64,000 bases of DNA from an uncultured Winogradskyella sp. (lineage in GTDB: Bacteria > Bacteroidota > Bacteroidia > Flavobacteriales > Flavobacteriaceae), in NCBI RefSeq assembly GCF_947498005.1, contig NZ_CANMIW010000005.1:124001-188000 (forward strand), read 5' to 3'. The notes beneath the pieces were generated by a model. That model saw only the letters and a list, made by a program, of their open reading frames with translations, did no database searches and was not told where the DNA came from. Below, piece after piece: positions 25,315-34,483 of this stretch. The translations under genes were made by a program, and so were the position numbers. Numbering within the stretch: the stretch's first letter is position 1; every line of letters starts with the position of its first letter.

Positions 25315-25350
25315 AAGCATAAGCATTCATTAGGTTGAACGCTTATGCTT
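25315..25350 (+). terminator. Hairpin after the DUF4856 gene
   Basis: AAGCATAAGC (25315-25324) pairs with GCTTATGCTT (25341-25350); after one A-C mismatch TTCA pairs with TGAA around a 6-nt loop. The tail is ATTTATCTTTG, not a clean T-run, so termination may be partial. Confidence 0.6.
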
Positions 25351-25361
25351 ATTTATCTTTG
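25335..25361 (+). promoter_or_regulatory. Internal promoter of the imelysin gene
   Basis: TATCTTTG (25354-25361) fits TAnnTTTG. TTG at 25335-25337, in the hairpin loop and stem, could be the -33 box with 16 bp spacing. The ATG follows 26 bp downstream. Confidence 0.5.
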
Positions 25362-25387
25362 CACCCGGAAAAAGAAAAAATAAAGTG

Positions 25388-26515
25388 ATGTTAAAAAAAA
25401 TAATTCTTTTTGTAATAGTAGTTGTTGCTATTTCTTGTAGTTCATCAGATGATAATGGTGGCTCTAATAACAATGATGGTTTTGACAGAACAGCGCTACT
25501 AACCAATGTTGCTGATAATATTATTATACCTGCATTTCAAGATTTGCAAGCAAAACTCTTAGTTTTAGATATAGCTAAAGACAATTTTGTTAGCGATAAA
25601 TCTAATGCCAATTTAGAGGCTTTAAGTGATGCTTGGTTAGAAGCATATAAAGTTTGGCAGCATGTACAAATATATAATTTAGGAGAAGCAGATAACTTTG
25701 GTGGAGGAGAAAGAGGTTTTGTAAGTTTCTTCAATATTTACCCAGTAACAGTAGCTGATATAGAAAATGGAGCAAACACTGGTAGCTATGATTTAAATAC
25801 AGCTAACTATCATGATGCACAAGGTTTTCCTGCCTTAGATTTTTTAATTCATGGTGTTGCAACAGGAGATACATTACCAATAGATAAATTCACAACACAT
25901 ACCGATTTTAATGGTTTCACTACCTATTTGGAAGATGTTGTTGATCAGATGATAACTTTAAATGATGCTATAGTCAATAATTGGGAATCTAGTTTCAGAA
26001 ATACGTTTATTGCTAATACAAATAGTGGATTAAATGGTTCATTTAATATGTTAGCAAATGATATAGTATATTCTTATGAGAAAGATTTTAGAGCTCAGAA
26101 AATAGGAATTCCAGCTGGTATCTTTTCAAATGGAGGTACACTTCCTGAAACCGTTGAAGGGTTTTATAAAAGAGATGTTTCAAAAGAATTAAGCTTAGAA
26201 GCATTAGCAGGAATTGAAAATCTGTTTAACGGTGTATCTTATAGTAGTTTAAGTTCAATTAGTGGTTCTTCTTTTAGTGCATATTTAGAGTTCTTAGATC
26301 GAGAAGATTTAGTCACTGAAATTAATAATCAATTTGCCGCAGCTAGAAATGCTATTGATGGTCTTAATGATGATTATTTCCAACAGATTAATGATAACAG
26401 TATACAAATGACTGCAGCTTATGATATTATACAGGCAGCAGTACCAAAACTAAAGGTTGATATGAAACAAGCTTTAAATTTTGTTATTGATTATGTAGAT
26501 GGCGATGGCGATTAA
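25388..26515 (+). CDS. Imelysin family lipoprotein
   Basis: The ATG at 25388 (a GTG at 25385 precedes it) gives 375 residues with a lipoprotein signal (KKIILFVIVVVAISC). Imelysins are periplasmic or surface four-helix-bundle proteins produced under iron limitation (IrpA, EfeO-like proteins). LEALSDAWLEAYKVWQHVQI and YHDAQGFPALDFLIHG mark the family. The usual GxHxxE motif reads GFPALD here, so the expected His and Glu are Pro and Asp; this is a variant whose ligand set must differ. It sits between DUF4856 and the HTTM enzyme gene and ends at the terminator 26536-26565. Confidence 0.85.
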   Translation: MLKKIILFVIVVVAISCSSSDDNGGSNNNDGFDRTALLTNVADNIIIPAFQDLQAKLLVLDIAKDNFVSDKSNANLEALSDAWLEAYKVWQHVQIYNLGEADNFGGGERGFVSFFNIYPVTVADIENGANTGSYDLNTANYHDAQGFPALDFLIHGVATGDTLPIDKFTTHTDFNGFTTYLEDVVDQMITLNDAIVNNWESSFRNTFIANTNSGLNGSFNMLANDIVYSYEKDFRAQKIGIPAGIFSNGGTLPETVEGFYKRDVSKELSLEALAGIENLFNGVSYSSLSSISGSSFSAYLEFLDREDLVTEINNQFAAARNAIDGLNDDYFQQINDNSIQMTAAYDIIQAAVPKLKVDMKQALNFVIDYVDGDGD

Positions 26516-26535
26516 TTAATCTTGAAAAATAGACC

Positions 26536-26565
26536 AAAGAGGTTGTCTACAGGCAACCTCTTTTT
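26536..26565 (+). terminator. Intrinsic terminator after the imelysin gene
   Basis: AAAGAGGTTG (26536-26545) pairs with CAACCTCTTT (26554-26563), with two more inner pairs and a 4-nt loop, then T5. It ends only 9 bp before the ATG of the HTTM gene. Confidence 0.85.
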
Positions 26566-26574
26566 GTATATAAT

Positions 26575-27939
26575 ATGCTTACGAAACTAAATTCATATTT
26601 AAACCAAACCGCTAGCGCAGCACCTTTAGCTGTTTTTAGAATAGGTTTTGGTACTATGATGTTAGCTAGCATCATTAGATTTTGGAGCTTGGGTTGGATA
26701 GAGAAATTGTACTTGCAACCAAAATTTCAGTTTTCTTATTATGGTTTTGAGTGGATAAAACCTATTGGAAACTACACTTATTTATTGTTTGCCTTATGTG
26801 GTTTAACTGCATTTTTTATCCTCATTGGCTTTAAATACAGAATTGCAATTATTACCTTTTTTCTGAGTTTTACGTATATAGAGTTAATGGATAAAACCAC
26901 GTACCTTAACCATTATTATTTTATAAGTGTGCTCAGTTTTTTAATGTGTTTTTTACCTGCAAATGCCTACTTTTCTTTAGATGCCTTTTTCAATAAAACC
27001 CATTACAAGCAAATCCCAAAATGGACTATTGATGCCATCAAATTATTACTCGGAACGGTTTATATATATGCAGGGTTAGCAAAACTTAATAGCGATTGGT
27101 TGTTTAAAGCCATGCCGTTAAAAATTTGGTTACCATCTAAATACGATATTCCTATTATTGGCCAAACCCTAATGCACAAAAATTGGTTTCACTTTGCAAT
27201 GAGCTGGTCTGGTATGTTATACGATTTAGCAATTCCGTTTTTATTACTATACAAGAAAACAAGAACATTGGCCTTTGTATTGGTCGTAGTATTTCATGTG
27301 TTTACAAGGATTTTATTTCCTATAGGCATGTTTCCTTATATAATGATTGTATCTACATTAATATTCTTTGATGCTAATGTTCATGAAAAAATTCTGAATG
27401 TATTTAGACGTGTATTAAAACTTTTAAAGTTGAAATCTCATACGCTAAAGACTCAGGTGTATTCTTATTCAAATAGAAAAATTATCATTCCAATATTAGC
27501 TGTGTTTTTTGCAGTGCAACTTGTGTTTCCATGGCGATATGTATTGTATCCAAACGAGTTGTTTTGGACAGAAGAGGGTTATAGATTTTCTTGGCGCGTA
27601 ATGCTTATGGAAAAAGCGGGTTATGCCAATTTCAAAATTGTTAATAGTGAAACAAAAGATTTCTTTTATGTAGATAATTTAGATTTTTTAACGCCATTTC
27701 AAGAAAAACAAATGAGCTTTCAACCCGATTTCATTTTGGAATACGCTCATTATTTAGGAGACCATTTTAAAAGTCAAGGTCATAAAAACATTCAGGTCTT
27801 TGTAGATTGCCATGTGGCACTTAACGGAAGAATGAGTCAACCATATATCGACCCTAAAGTAGATTTATACCAAGAAAAGGAATCATTTAAACATAAAAGC
27901 TGGATATTGCCATTCAATTATGAAATTAAAGGTTTATAA
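26575..27939 (+). CDS. HTTM domain protein, vitamin K-dependent gamma-carboxylase homologue
   Basis: The 454-residue protein has several membrane helices in residues 15-290 and a soluble C-terminal part. YAGLAKLNSDWL, with Lys170, aligns with the AGVKKLDADW segment of human gamma-glutamyl carboxylase, so the catalytic Lys218 is kept. GYRFSWRVMLMEKAGY near residue 335 matches the second conserved segment of that family (VKG carboxylase/HTTM). Human GGCX oxidises reduced vitamin K and carboxylates glutamates. Flavobacteria make menaquinone, a possible cosubstrate. The protein target here is unknown; neighbours are imelysin and a TonB receptor, whose gene overlaps this one by 20 bp. Activity is inference. 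Confidence 0.75.
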   Translation: MLTKLNSYLNQTASAAPLAVFRIGFGTMMLASIIRFWSLGWIEKLYLQPKFQFSYYGFEWIKPIGNYTYLLFALCGLTAFFILIGFKYRIAIITFFLSFTYIELMDKTTYLNHYYFISVLSFLMCFLPANAYFSLDAFFNKTHYKQIPKWTIDAIKLLLGTVYIYAGLAKLNSDWLFKAMPLKIWLPSKYDIPIIGQTLMHKNWFHFAMSWSGMLYDLAIPFLLLYKKTRTLAFVLVVVFHVFTRILFPIGMFPYIMIVSTLIFFDANVHEKILNVFRRVLKLLKLKSHTLKTQVYSYSNRKIIIPILAVFFAVQLVFPWRYVLYPNELFWTEEGYRFSWRVMLMEKAGYANFKIVNSETKDFFYVDNLDFLTPFQEKQMSFQPDFILEYAHYLGDHFKSQGHKNIQVFVDCHVALNGRMSQPYIDPKVDLYQEKESFKHKSWILPFNYEIKGL

Positions 27940-30349
27940 CACATTATTACTTGTATTAATTACGATTTCTGCGGCTTTAGCTCAAGGTAAAGTTTCAGGA
28001 ATTGTAACCTCTCAAGAATCCAACACAGCATTATCTAATGTTGAAATATTTGAGCAAGCTTCTGGCTTAAAAGCTAAGACGAATGATAAAGGCTATTTTG
28101 AATTTACCACGCCTAAAAAAATGCTAACCTTAGTATTCTTTTCTTATGAATATCAAGTTGTAGAAATAATGATTGCGGTAAATGGAGATACAACCGTAAA
28201 TCAATCTCTTGAATCTTTGGGAGAACAATTAACTGAAGTAGAAATTACAGCAAGAAAAGCTAAAGTTTTTGAATTAAGCCGATTAAATGATGTTGAGGAA
28301 ACAGCCATTTACGCAGGCAAGAAAACTGAGGTTATTTTGGTAGATCAGTCTATGGCAAATTTGGCGACGAATAATGCAAGACAAATTTATAGTCAAGTTG
28401 CAGGATTGAATATCTTTCAGAATGATGATGCAGGTTTACAACTAAATATTGGAGGTCGAGGTTTAGACCCAAACCGAACGTCTAATTTTAATACGCGTCA
28501 AAATGGTTACGATATTAGTGCAGATGTTTTAGGATATCCTGAAAGTTACTATACACCAGCATCAGAAGCTTTAGAACAGATACAAGTGGTTAGAGGTGCA
28601 GCATCTTTGCAGTACGGAACACAATTTGGAGGCTTAATTAATTTTAAATTAAAATCGCCGAACCCAAATAAGACTATAGAATTTTTAACTCGAAATACGT
28701 TAGGAAGCAACGGATTATATACCAATTTTACAAGTCTGAGCGGAACCAAAGAAAAGTTTAGTTATTACACGTATTTCAATTACAAAAAAGGAGATGGATT
28801 TAGACCAAATTCTGAATTTGAATCCAAGAATGCTTTCATGCATTTGGGCTATCAATTGTCTGAAAAAACAAAGCTTTCTGGCGAATTAACTTATATGCGA
28901 TATTTAGCTCAGCAAGCAGGTGGTTTAAGTGATGCTATGTTCAACGAGGACGCATTTCAAAGCAACAGAACCCGAAATTGGTTTCAAGTCGATTGGTTGT
29001 TGTATAATGTTAAACTCGCACATGAGTTTTCAGATAATACCAATTTTACATTCAACTTTTTTGGATTGAATGCAGAACGAAATGCTTTAGGTTTTAGAAC
29101 CAATAGACAAGATATTCCTGATAACTTTGAAGAGCGCGATTTAATAAAAGGCGAGTACAATAATTTTGGTTTTGAAGCGCGACTATTAAATAAATATAAA
29201 CTCTTTGGAAAAGAAGCAACAGGTCTTATTGGTACTAAATTCTACAAAGCAGATAATACCTCTATTCAAGGGCCAGGAAGTGATGGTATAGGACCAAATT
29301 TTGAGTTACAAACCGAAGATTATCCTAACTACGGAAACCAGTCTAACTTTGATAATCCAAATCTAAATGTGGCTATTTTTGGGGAAAACATCATCTATCT
29401 TAATGATAAATGGTCTGTTACACCAGGATTTAGATTAGAATATATAAAAACAGAAAGTGATGGTTTTTCTAAGCGAATTAACTTAGATGCTGCTGGTAAT
29501 GTTATATTAAATGAAACCGAATTTTCAGATGATGCTAACGAACGTTCTTTTGTGTTGTTTGGTTTAGGTACAAGTTTTAAACCCAATGATAACGTAGAGT
29601 TTTATGCTAATGCCTCTCAGAATTATAGGTCAGTAACGTTTTCGGATATTAATTTAGTAAATCCAAACTTTAGTGTGAGACCGTTAGTTGACGAAACAGG
29701 GTTAACAGCCGATTTAGGATTTAGAGGAACATATAAAAAAGTGGTTTCATTCGATGTTAGCGCGTTTAGTCTGTTTTACAATGATAGAATTGGTATTACG
29801 CTCGAAGTACAAAACGACAATAGTGTTAGAAAAGTAAGAGACAATATAGGAGATGCTTTTATTTTTGGATTAGAATCTTTAATTGATATCGATTTAAATA
29901 AATTATTCATTCAAGATAGTAAATATAGATTCAACTATTTTATAAATACGTCTGTGATTCATTCAGAATATACAAAGTCAGACGAAACAGGTATAGAAGG
30001 CAACCAAGTAGAATTTGTACCACAACTTAATTTAAAAACAGGCTTACGTTTTGCTTTTAAGAATCTACAAGCAAGTCTGCAATACACGTATATTTCAGAG
30101 CAATATTCTGATGCACCAAACTCAGGCAATGATCCTTTAGGAAGTTCTGGGATTATAGGATTAATTCCGGCTTATGATATATTAGATTTTTCACTGTCTT
30201 ATAAGTACAAGCAGTTTAAACTAGAAACAGGTATCAATAACGTTTTAGATAACACCTATTTTACAAGACGAGCAACCGGTTATCCAGGTCCTGGAATATT
30301 ACCATCGCCACCAAGAAATTGGTATGCTACACTAGAGATTAAAATCTAG
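27920..30349 (+). CDS. TonB-dependent receptor, iron-uptake type
   Basis: The 809-residue outer-membrane protein has a signal peptide (LLLVLITISAALAQ), a carboxypeptidase-regulatory-like domain (residues 22-105, GKVSGIVTSQESNTALSNVE), a plug (VDQSMANLATNNARQIYSQV, GGRGLDPNRTSNFNTRQNGY, QVVRGAASLQYGTQFGG) and a barrel. RPLVDETGLTADLGFRG near 600 fills the position of the usual late barrel motif. The plug features resemble ferric-citrate or siderophore receptors (FecA group). It overlaps the HTTM gene by 20 bp, so translation is probably coupled. The substrate cannot be fixed from the sequence; iron in some form is likely from context. Confidence 0.85.
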   Translation: MKLKVYNTLLLVLITISAALAQGKVSGIVTSQESNTALSNVEIFEQASGLKAKTNDKGYFEFTTPKKMLTLVFFSYEYQVVEIMIAVNGDTTVNQSLESLGEQLTEVEITARKAKVFELSRLNDVEETAIYAGKKTEVILVDQSMANLATNNARQIYSQVAGLNIFQNDDAGLQLNIGGRGLDPNRTSNFNTRQNGYDISADVLGYPESYYTPASEALEQIQVVRGAASLQYGTQFGGLINFKLKSPNPNKTIEFLTRNTLGSNGLYTNFTSLSGTKEKFSYYTYFNYKKGDGFRPNSEFESKNAFMHLGYQLSEKTKLSGELTYMRYLAQQAGGLSDAMFNEDAFQSNRTRNWFQVDWLLYNVKLAHEFSDNTNFTFNFFGLNAERNALGFRTNRQDIPDNFEERDLIKGEYNNFGFEARLLNKYKLFGKEATGLIGTKFYKADNTSIQGPGSDGIGPNFELQTEDYPNYGNQSNFDNPNLNVAIFGENIIYLNDKWSVTPGFRLEYIKTESDGFSKRINLDAAGNVILNETEFSDDANERSFVLFGLGTSFKPNDNVEFYANASQNYRSVTFSDINLVNPNFSVRPLVDETGLTADLGFRGTYKKVVSFDVSAFSLFYNDRIGITLEVQNDNSVRKVRDNIGDAFIFGLESLIDIDLNKLFIQDSKYRFNYFINTSVIHSEYTKSDETGIEGNQVEFVPQLNLKTGLRFAFKNLQASLQYTYISEQYSDAPNSGNDPLGSSGIIGLIPAYDILDFSLSYKYKQFKLETGINNVLDNTYFTRRATGYPGPGILPSPPRNWYATLEIKI

Positions 30350-30443
30350 AGAATTTTTATTTAGGTTCGCTTGAGTTGTCATATTACTAATTTTAAAGAG
30401 TATTACATTTTAAATTCAGTTTTCTATTATAGTGCAAAAAAAA

Positions 30444-30459
30444 GCGTAAATTTGTACGC
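30444..30459. promoter_or_regulatory. guaB promoter -7 box within a palindrome
   Basis: TAAATTTG (30447-30454) is the -7 box, 23 bp before the guaB ATG. It is enclosed by GCGTA (30444-30448) and TACGC (30455-30459), perfect 5-bp arms. A -33 element is weak (TTTTC at about 30420). The palindrome could be an operator. Confidence 0.5.
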
Positions 30460-30477
30460 AATTATATCTTAATTGCC

Positions 30478-31950
30478 ATGAAAGCACACGAAAGCAAAAT
30501 TGTTGGAGAAGGTCTTACTTATGATGACGTACTCTTAGTTCCTGCATTTTCAGAAATACTTCCTCGAGAAGTAAATATTCAAACAAAATTTACACGTAAT
30601 ATTACTATTAACGTTCCTGTTATTTCAGCAGCAATGGATACCGTTACTGAGAGTAAAATGGCTATAGCTATGGCTCAAGAAGGTGGTATTGGTGTTTTAC
30701 ATAAAAACATGACCATTGATCAACAAGCTGATAAAGTGCGTAAAGTAAAACGTGCAGAAAGCGGAATGATTATCGATCCGGTTACGTTACCATTAACTGC
30801 AACAGTTTTTGATGCGAAGTCTAATATGGCTGAGCATAGCATTGGAGGCATACCAATTGTAGATGAAAATGGTACTCTAAAAGGTATTGTAACGAACAGG
30901 GATTTACGTTTTGAACATGAAAACGCTAAACCAATTGTAGATGTTATGACTTCTGAGAATTTAATTACGGCTGCCGTTGGCACGTCTTTAAAGGATGCAG
31001 AAAAAATTCTTCAGCAAAATAAAATTGAAAAATTACTTATTGTAGACGATAACTTTATTCTAAAAGGTCTTATTACATTTAGAGATATAACTAAGGTAAC
31101 ACAAAAGCCAAATGCAAATAAGGATTCTTATGGTAGATTACGTGTTGCGGCCGCAATTGGAGTTACTGGTGATGCCGTAGAAAGAGCATCTGCTTTAGTA
31201 AAAGCTGGTGTTGATGCTGTTATTATAGATACAGCTCACGGACATACCAAAGGTGTTGTTTCTGTATTAAAAGACATTAAAAAACTATATCCAAAATTAG
31301 AAGTTATTGTAGGTAACATTGCAACTGGTGAAGCTGCAAAATATTTAGTTGAAGCTGGTGCAGATGCTGTAAAAGTTGGTATAGGACCAGGTTCTATATG
31401 TACAACTAGAGTAGTGGCAGGTGTTGGTTTTCCTCAATTTTCTGCTGTACTAGAAGTGGCTGCAGCGATAAAGGGAACAGGAGTGCCTGTAATTGCTGAT
31501 GGAGGAATAAGGTATACAGGAGATATACCTAAAGCAATTGCAGCTGGTGCAGATACTGTAATGTTAGGATCACTTTTAGCTGGTACAAAAGAAAGTCCAG
31601 GAGAAACGATTATATATGAAGGTCGTAAATTCAAATCTTATCGTGGAATGGGTTCAGTAGAAGCCATGAAGCAAGGGAGTAAAGATCGTTATTTTCAAGA
31701 TGTTGAAGATGATATTAAAAAGCTTGTACCCGAAGGAATTGTAGGTCGTGTACCATATAAAGGAGAGTTATTTGAAAGTATTCATCAATTCATAGGTGGA
31801 CTTAGAGCAGGAATGGGTTATTGTGGAGCAAAAGATATTGCAACTTTAAAAGAGACAGGTCGCTTTGTGAAAATTACAAGTTCTGGTATTAATGAAAGTC
31901 ATCCACATGACGTAACCATAACTAAAGAAGCACCTAATTACTCGAGATAA
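30478..31950 (+). CDS. guaB: Inosine-5'-monophosphate dehydrogenase
   Basis: GuaB oxidises IMP to XMP with NAD, the first committed step to GMP. It is 490 residues long, the family norm. The TIM-barrel start has [20 protein letters not shown]. Two CBS domains occupy about residues 95-205. The catalytic loop [15 protein letters not shown] has the active-site Cys near residue 308. The flap region [18 protein letters not shown] and the ending [20 protein letters not shown] are also typical. The gene is alone, with its own promoter, and shares a bidirectional terminator with folE. Confidence 0.97.
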   Translation: MKAHESKIVGEGLTYDDVLLVPAFSEILPREVNIQTKFTRNITINVPVISAAMDTVTESKMAIAMAQEGGIGVLHKNMTIDQQADKVRKVKRAESGMIIDPVTLPLTATVFDAKSNMAEHSIGGIPIVDENGTLKGIVTNRDLRFEHENAKPIVDVMTSENLITAAVGTSLKDAEKILQQNKIEKLLIVDDNFILKGLITFRDITKVTQKPNANKDSYGRLRVAAAIGVTGDAVERASALVKAGVDAVIIDTAHGHTKGVVSVLKDIKKLYPKLEVIVGNIATGEAAKYLVEAGADAVKVGIGPGSICTTRVVAGVGFPQFSAVLEVAAAIKGTGVPVIADGGIRYTGDIPKAIAAGADTVMLGSLLAGTKESPGETIIYEGRKFKSYRGMGSVEAMKQGSKDRYFQDVEDDIKKLVPEGIVGRVPYKGELFESIHQFIGGLRAGMGYCGAKDIATLKETGRFVKITSSGINESHPHDVTITKEAPNYSR

Positions 31951-32006
31951 TTAAAATTATAGCGTTTAAAACGGCATTTATTTGTGTTTTAAACTTTAGC
32001 TTGTAT

Positions 32007-32040
32007 AAAAAAACAGCATCTAAAAGATGCTGTTTTTTTT
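32007..32040. terminator. Bidirectional terminator between guaB and folE
   Basis: AAACAGCATC (32011-32020) pairs with GATGCTGTTT (32026-32035) around a 5-nt loop. A run of A on the left and T on the right lets it work for both convergent genes. Confidence 0.9.
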
Positions 32041-32083
32041 AACTTTAATATATGATACTTAGAAATTCTCATTATAGCTTCTA

Positions 32084-32737
32084 TTATGATATAATTTTTA
32101 AAAATTCATTTCTAATAGCTGTGTCAGAAAAGCAACCACCATATTCTAGAGTAGTGGTAGAACTATTTTGGTCTTTTATGCCTCTTGAAGAAACACAAAG
32201 GTGTTTTGCAGTTACAGAAACAATAACATCTTTAGTGTCTAAAACATCTTGTAAATCGTTTAAAATTTGAAGTACTAAGCGTTCTTGCACTTGTGGTCTA
32301 CGTGCATAATAATCTACCAAACGATTAATTTTAGAGAGACCAATTACTTTATCTTTTGGAATATATGCCACATGAGCATGGCCAACTATGGGTAGAAAAT
32401 GATGTTCGCAAGCAGAGTCTATAGTTATATTTTGTTCTACTAGCATTTTATTATAACCATACTTATTATTGAACGTTGAAAGTTTTGGTTTATTCGCAGG
32501 ATTTAATCCATAGAATAACTCTTTTACATACATTTTTGCAAAGCGATATGGTGTGCCAGACAAACTATCATCAGTTAAATCCAATCCCATTTCTTCCATT
32601 ATCATTTTAAAATGATGCTGAATATTTTCAATTTTTTCGTCATCAGATTTATCAAATGCATCAGCTCGTAAAGGCGTTTTAATACTTGTAGCAAAATGAT
32701 TGTCTCCTTCTATTTCAATTTGTTTTTTGTCTTTCAT
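32084..32737 (-). CDS. folE: GTP cyclohydrolase I, zinc-dependent type IA
   Basis: FolE converts GTP to dihydroneopterin triphosphate, the first step of folate and pterin synthesis. The 217-residue protein has the zinc ligands Cys110 and His113 in DSACEHHFLPIVGHAHV and Cys181 in KHLCVSSRGIKDQNS, numbered as in E. coli. SKINRLVDYYARRPQVQERL is the family signature. It is the zinc-requiring class IA, not the metal-flexible IB. It is 34 bp downstream of merC, which follows the Zur-box-controlled metallochaperone gene, so folE is probably at least partly transcribed under zinc starvation. A near-consensus GAAATTTG before its start might be a separate weak promoter. Confidence 0.96.
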   Translation of the reverse strand: MKDKKQIEIEGDNHFATSIKTPLRADAFDKSDDEKIENIQHHFKMIMEEMGLDLTDDSLSGTPYRFAKMYVKELFYGLNPANKPKLSTFNNKYGYNKMLVEQNITIDSACEHHFLPIVGHAHVAYIPKDKVIGLSKINRLVDYYARRPQVQERLVLQILNDLQDVLDTKDVIVSVTAKHLCVSSRGIKDQNSSTTTLEYGGCFSDTAIRNEFLKIIS

Positions 32738-32771
32738 TTTTAAATCAAATTTCGTTTAAGACTGTACCTGT

Positions 32772-33122
32772 TTATTTAGAGCAATATTTAATGTTATATA
32801 AATGCCCAAGAATAATTAATCCAGAGAAAAGAAACATGGTATATTCAAAAACTTCTGCTTGATCTTCTAATAGCATAGACGTTACAAAGCCAATAAATGA
32901 AACCCATAAAAAGATACTAATAGGTTTTAAAAATCGTCCATTTGTAGCTTTGTATATTGAGATAAAGGCAACTGCAATAAAAAGGTAGGCTATTATTGGG
33001 TTGCTTATAAAACCAACTCCCATTGCGAGTAGTGCTGGTACAGCTAAACAATGCAGAATGCAAAGAAATGCACTAAAAGCTCCTAATTTATCTGCCCAAT
33101 TTATTTGTTTTGTTTGAATCAT
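32772..33122 (-). CDS. MerC domain membrane protein
   Basis: The 116-residue protein has four predicted membrane helices. It begins with WADKLGAFSAFLCILHCLAV, where the CxxHC metal-binding motif in the first helix matches MerC. MerC proteins move mercury or other soft metals. In Bacteroidota they often sit in zinc loci and are thought to carry zinc (inference). The gene is 43 bp downstream of the COG0523 metallochaperone and 34 bp upstream of folE, in the same direction. Confidence 0.85.
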   Translation of the reverse strand: MIQTKQINWADKLGAFSAFLCILHCLAVPALLAMGVGFISNPIIAYLFIAVAFISIYKATNGRFLKPISIFLWVSFIGFVTSMLLEDQAEVFEYTMFLFSGLIILGHLYNIKYCSK

Positions 33123-33165
33123 TTTATTTGTAATTTATTATTCTAATTGTTGTGTTTTTATTTTT

Positions 33166-34392
33166 TTACATACCTATTGGGTACGCTCTTTCTACTGGCC
33201 AATTATCTTGAAACCCTTTTTGCCAATCTATAGTTTCAAGCTTTGTTGCAGTAAAAAGGCAATTATCTAATTGCTTTCTAATTAATGATTCGTCTAAATC
33301 TTGACCAATAAAGACAATCTCATTTTTTCTATCGCCAAATATGCTATGCCAATCGGCTTCAATAGTTTGTTGGTTTTCTACAAATGCCATTTGTTCAAAA
33401 CGTTCTTGAAACGTCATGCTACTCCACCAAACACCAGCACTGTCTGCTCTAAGCGAACCACCAGCTTGTCCCCAAACCAAAGCTTGATCTGGTCTAGAGG
33501 CTATCCAAAATAACCCTTTACTTCGTAATATGTTTTGAGGGAATTCTTGCTGCGCATAGTGCCAAAAACGCTCTGGATGAAATGGTCTTTTAGTTCTAAA
33601 AACAAAAGAGCCAATACCATATTCTTCAGTTTCTGGTGTGTGTTCGTCCTTTTTTAATTCTTCAATCCAGCCTGCACTTTCTTCGGCTTCTTCAAAATTG
33701 AAGAGTTTGGTATTTAAAATTTCTTTTGGGTTCACTTTACAAAAGGATGATTCTATAATTTTAGCCGTTGGATTTAACTTTTGAATCGTAGCCTTTAAAA
33801 TGCCTAAATGTTCTTTTGAAACTAAATCGGTTTTATTGAGTATAATGACATTACAAAACTCAATTTGGTCGGTCAATAAATTAACAATGGTTCTAAAATC
33901 ATTTTCTATATCTGTAAGTTCTCGATCTACTAAACGTTCTGGACTCCCAAAATCTTTAAAGAAGTTAAAGGCATCAACAACAGTAACCATAGTGTCTACA
34001 TAGCTAAATCTAGAGAGGTCTATATTGTTTTCTTCGTCTATAAACGAGAAGGTTTGAGCCACAGGTACAGGCTCGCTAATACCTGTGCTTTCTATGAGTA
34101 AATAGTCGAAGCGGTTTTCTTTGGCTAATCGTTCTACCTCAATCATTAAATCTTCTCGCAGTGTGCAACAGATACAACCATTACTCATTTCTACGAGTGT
34201 TTCTTCGGTTCTAGATAAGGTGTTCTCGCTTTTAACCAAATTGGCATCTACATTAACTTCACTCATGTCATTAACAATAACGGCAACTTTTAAACCTTCT
34301 TTATTGTGCAATACATGGTTGAGTAATGTGGTTTTTCCTGCGCCTAAAAAACCGCTTAAAACGGTTACTGGAAGTTTGTTTATGTTATTCAT
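33166..34392 (-). CDS. COG0523 GTPase, zinc metallochaperone (ZagA/YciC-like)
   Basis: The ATG at 34392 is chosen (408 residues). A longer frame up to 34530 would run through the Zur box and across the zur promoter. [17 protein letters not shown] is Walker A at residues 14-22. [14 protein letters not shown] has the family CxCC metal site (Cys73, Cys75, Cys76). NKTDLVS is the NKxD guanine motif, and the CobW C-terminal domain lies from about residue 270 ([13 protein letters not shown]). In Bacillus the Zur-controlled ZagA supports FolE under zinc starvation; this gene is in line with merC and folE. It is divergent from zur, with a Zur-type palindrome at 34416-34430 in its promoter. Confidence 0.9.
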   Translation of the reverse strand: MNNINKLPVTVLSGFLGAGKTTLLNHVLHNKEGLKVAVIVNDMSEVNVDANLVKSENTLSRTEETLVEMSNGCICCTLREDLMIEVERLAKENRFDYLLIESTGISEPVPVAQTFSFIDEENNIDLSRFSYVDTMVTVVDAFNFFKDFGSPERLVDRELTDIENDFRTIVNLLTDQIEFCNVIILNKTDLVSKEHLGILKATIQKLNPTAKIIESSFCKVNPKEILNTKLFNFEEAEESAGWIEELKKDEHTPETEEYGIGSFVFRTKRPFHPERFWHYAQQEFPQNILRSKGLFWIASRPDQALVWGQAGGSLRADSAGVWWSSMTFQERFEQMAFVENQQTIEADWHSIFGDRKNEIVFIGQDLDESLIRKQLDNCLFTATKLETIDWQKGFQDNWPVERAYPIGM

Positions 34393-34406
34393 TTTAAGAA
34401 ATAATT

Positions 34407-34414
34407 CTAATTTA
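34407..34414 (-). promoter_or_regulatory. -7 element of the metallochaperone operon
   Basis: On the minus strand TAAATTAG, one mismatch from TAnnTTTG, directly downstream of Zur box 1. Confidence 0.45.
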
Positions 34415-34415
34415 A

Positions 34416-34430
34416 TGCAACTGAGTTGCA
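34416..34430. promoter_or_regulatory. Zur-type operator 1
   Basis: TGCAACTGAGTTGCA is a perfect 6-bp inverted repeat (TGCAAC/GTTGCA) with a 3-bp centre. It lies upstream of the -7 box of the COG0523 gene. It matches operator 2 arm for arm, and both are followed in the direction of transcription by TTAAAT. Confidence 0.8.
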
Positions 34431-34454
34431 AAACTATAGAATAAAGTTTGTAAT

Positions 34455-34469
34455 TGCAACGTAGTTGCA
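34455..34469. promoter_or_regulatory. Zur-type operator 2
   Basis: TGCAACGTAGTTGCA has the same arms as operator 1, with a different 3-bp centre, 39 bp away centre to centre. It abuts the -7 box of the zur gene, so Zur probably represses its own gene. Confidence 0.8.
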
Positions 34470-34470
34470 T

Positions 34471-34478
34471 TAAATTTG
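34471..34478 (+). promoter_or_regulatory. -7 element of zur, leaderless
   Basis: TAAATTTG fits the consensus and ends 5 bp before the ATG at 34484, so the transcript should start at or next to the start codon. Confidence 0.65.
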
Positions 34479-34483
34479 TACTC

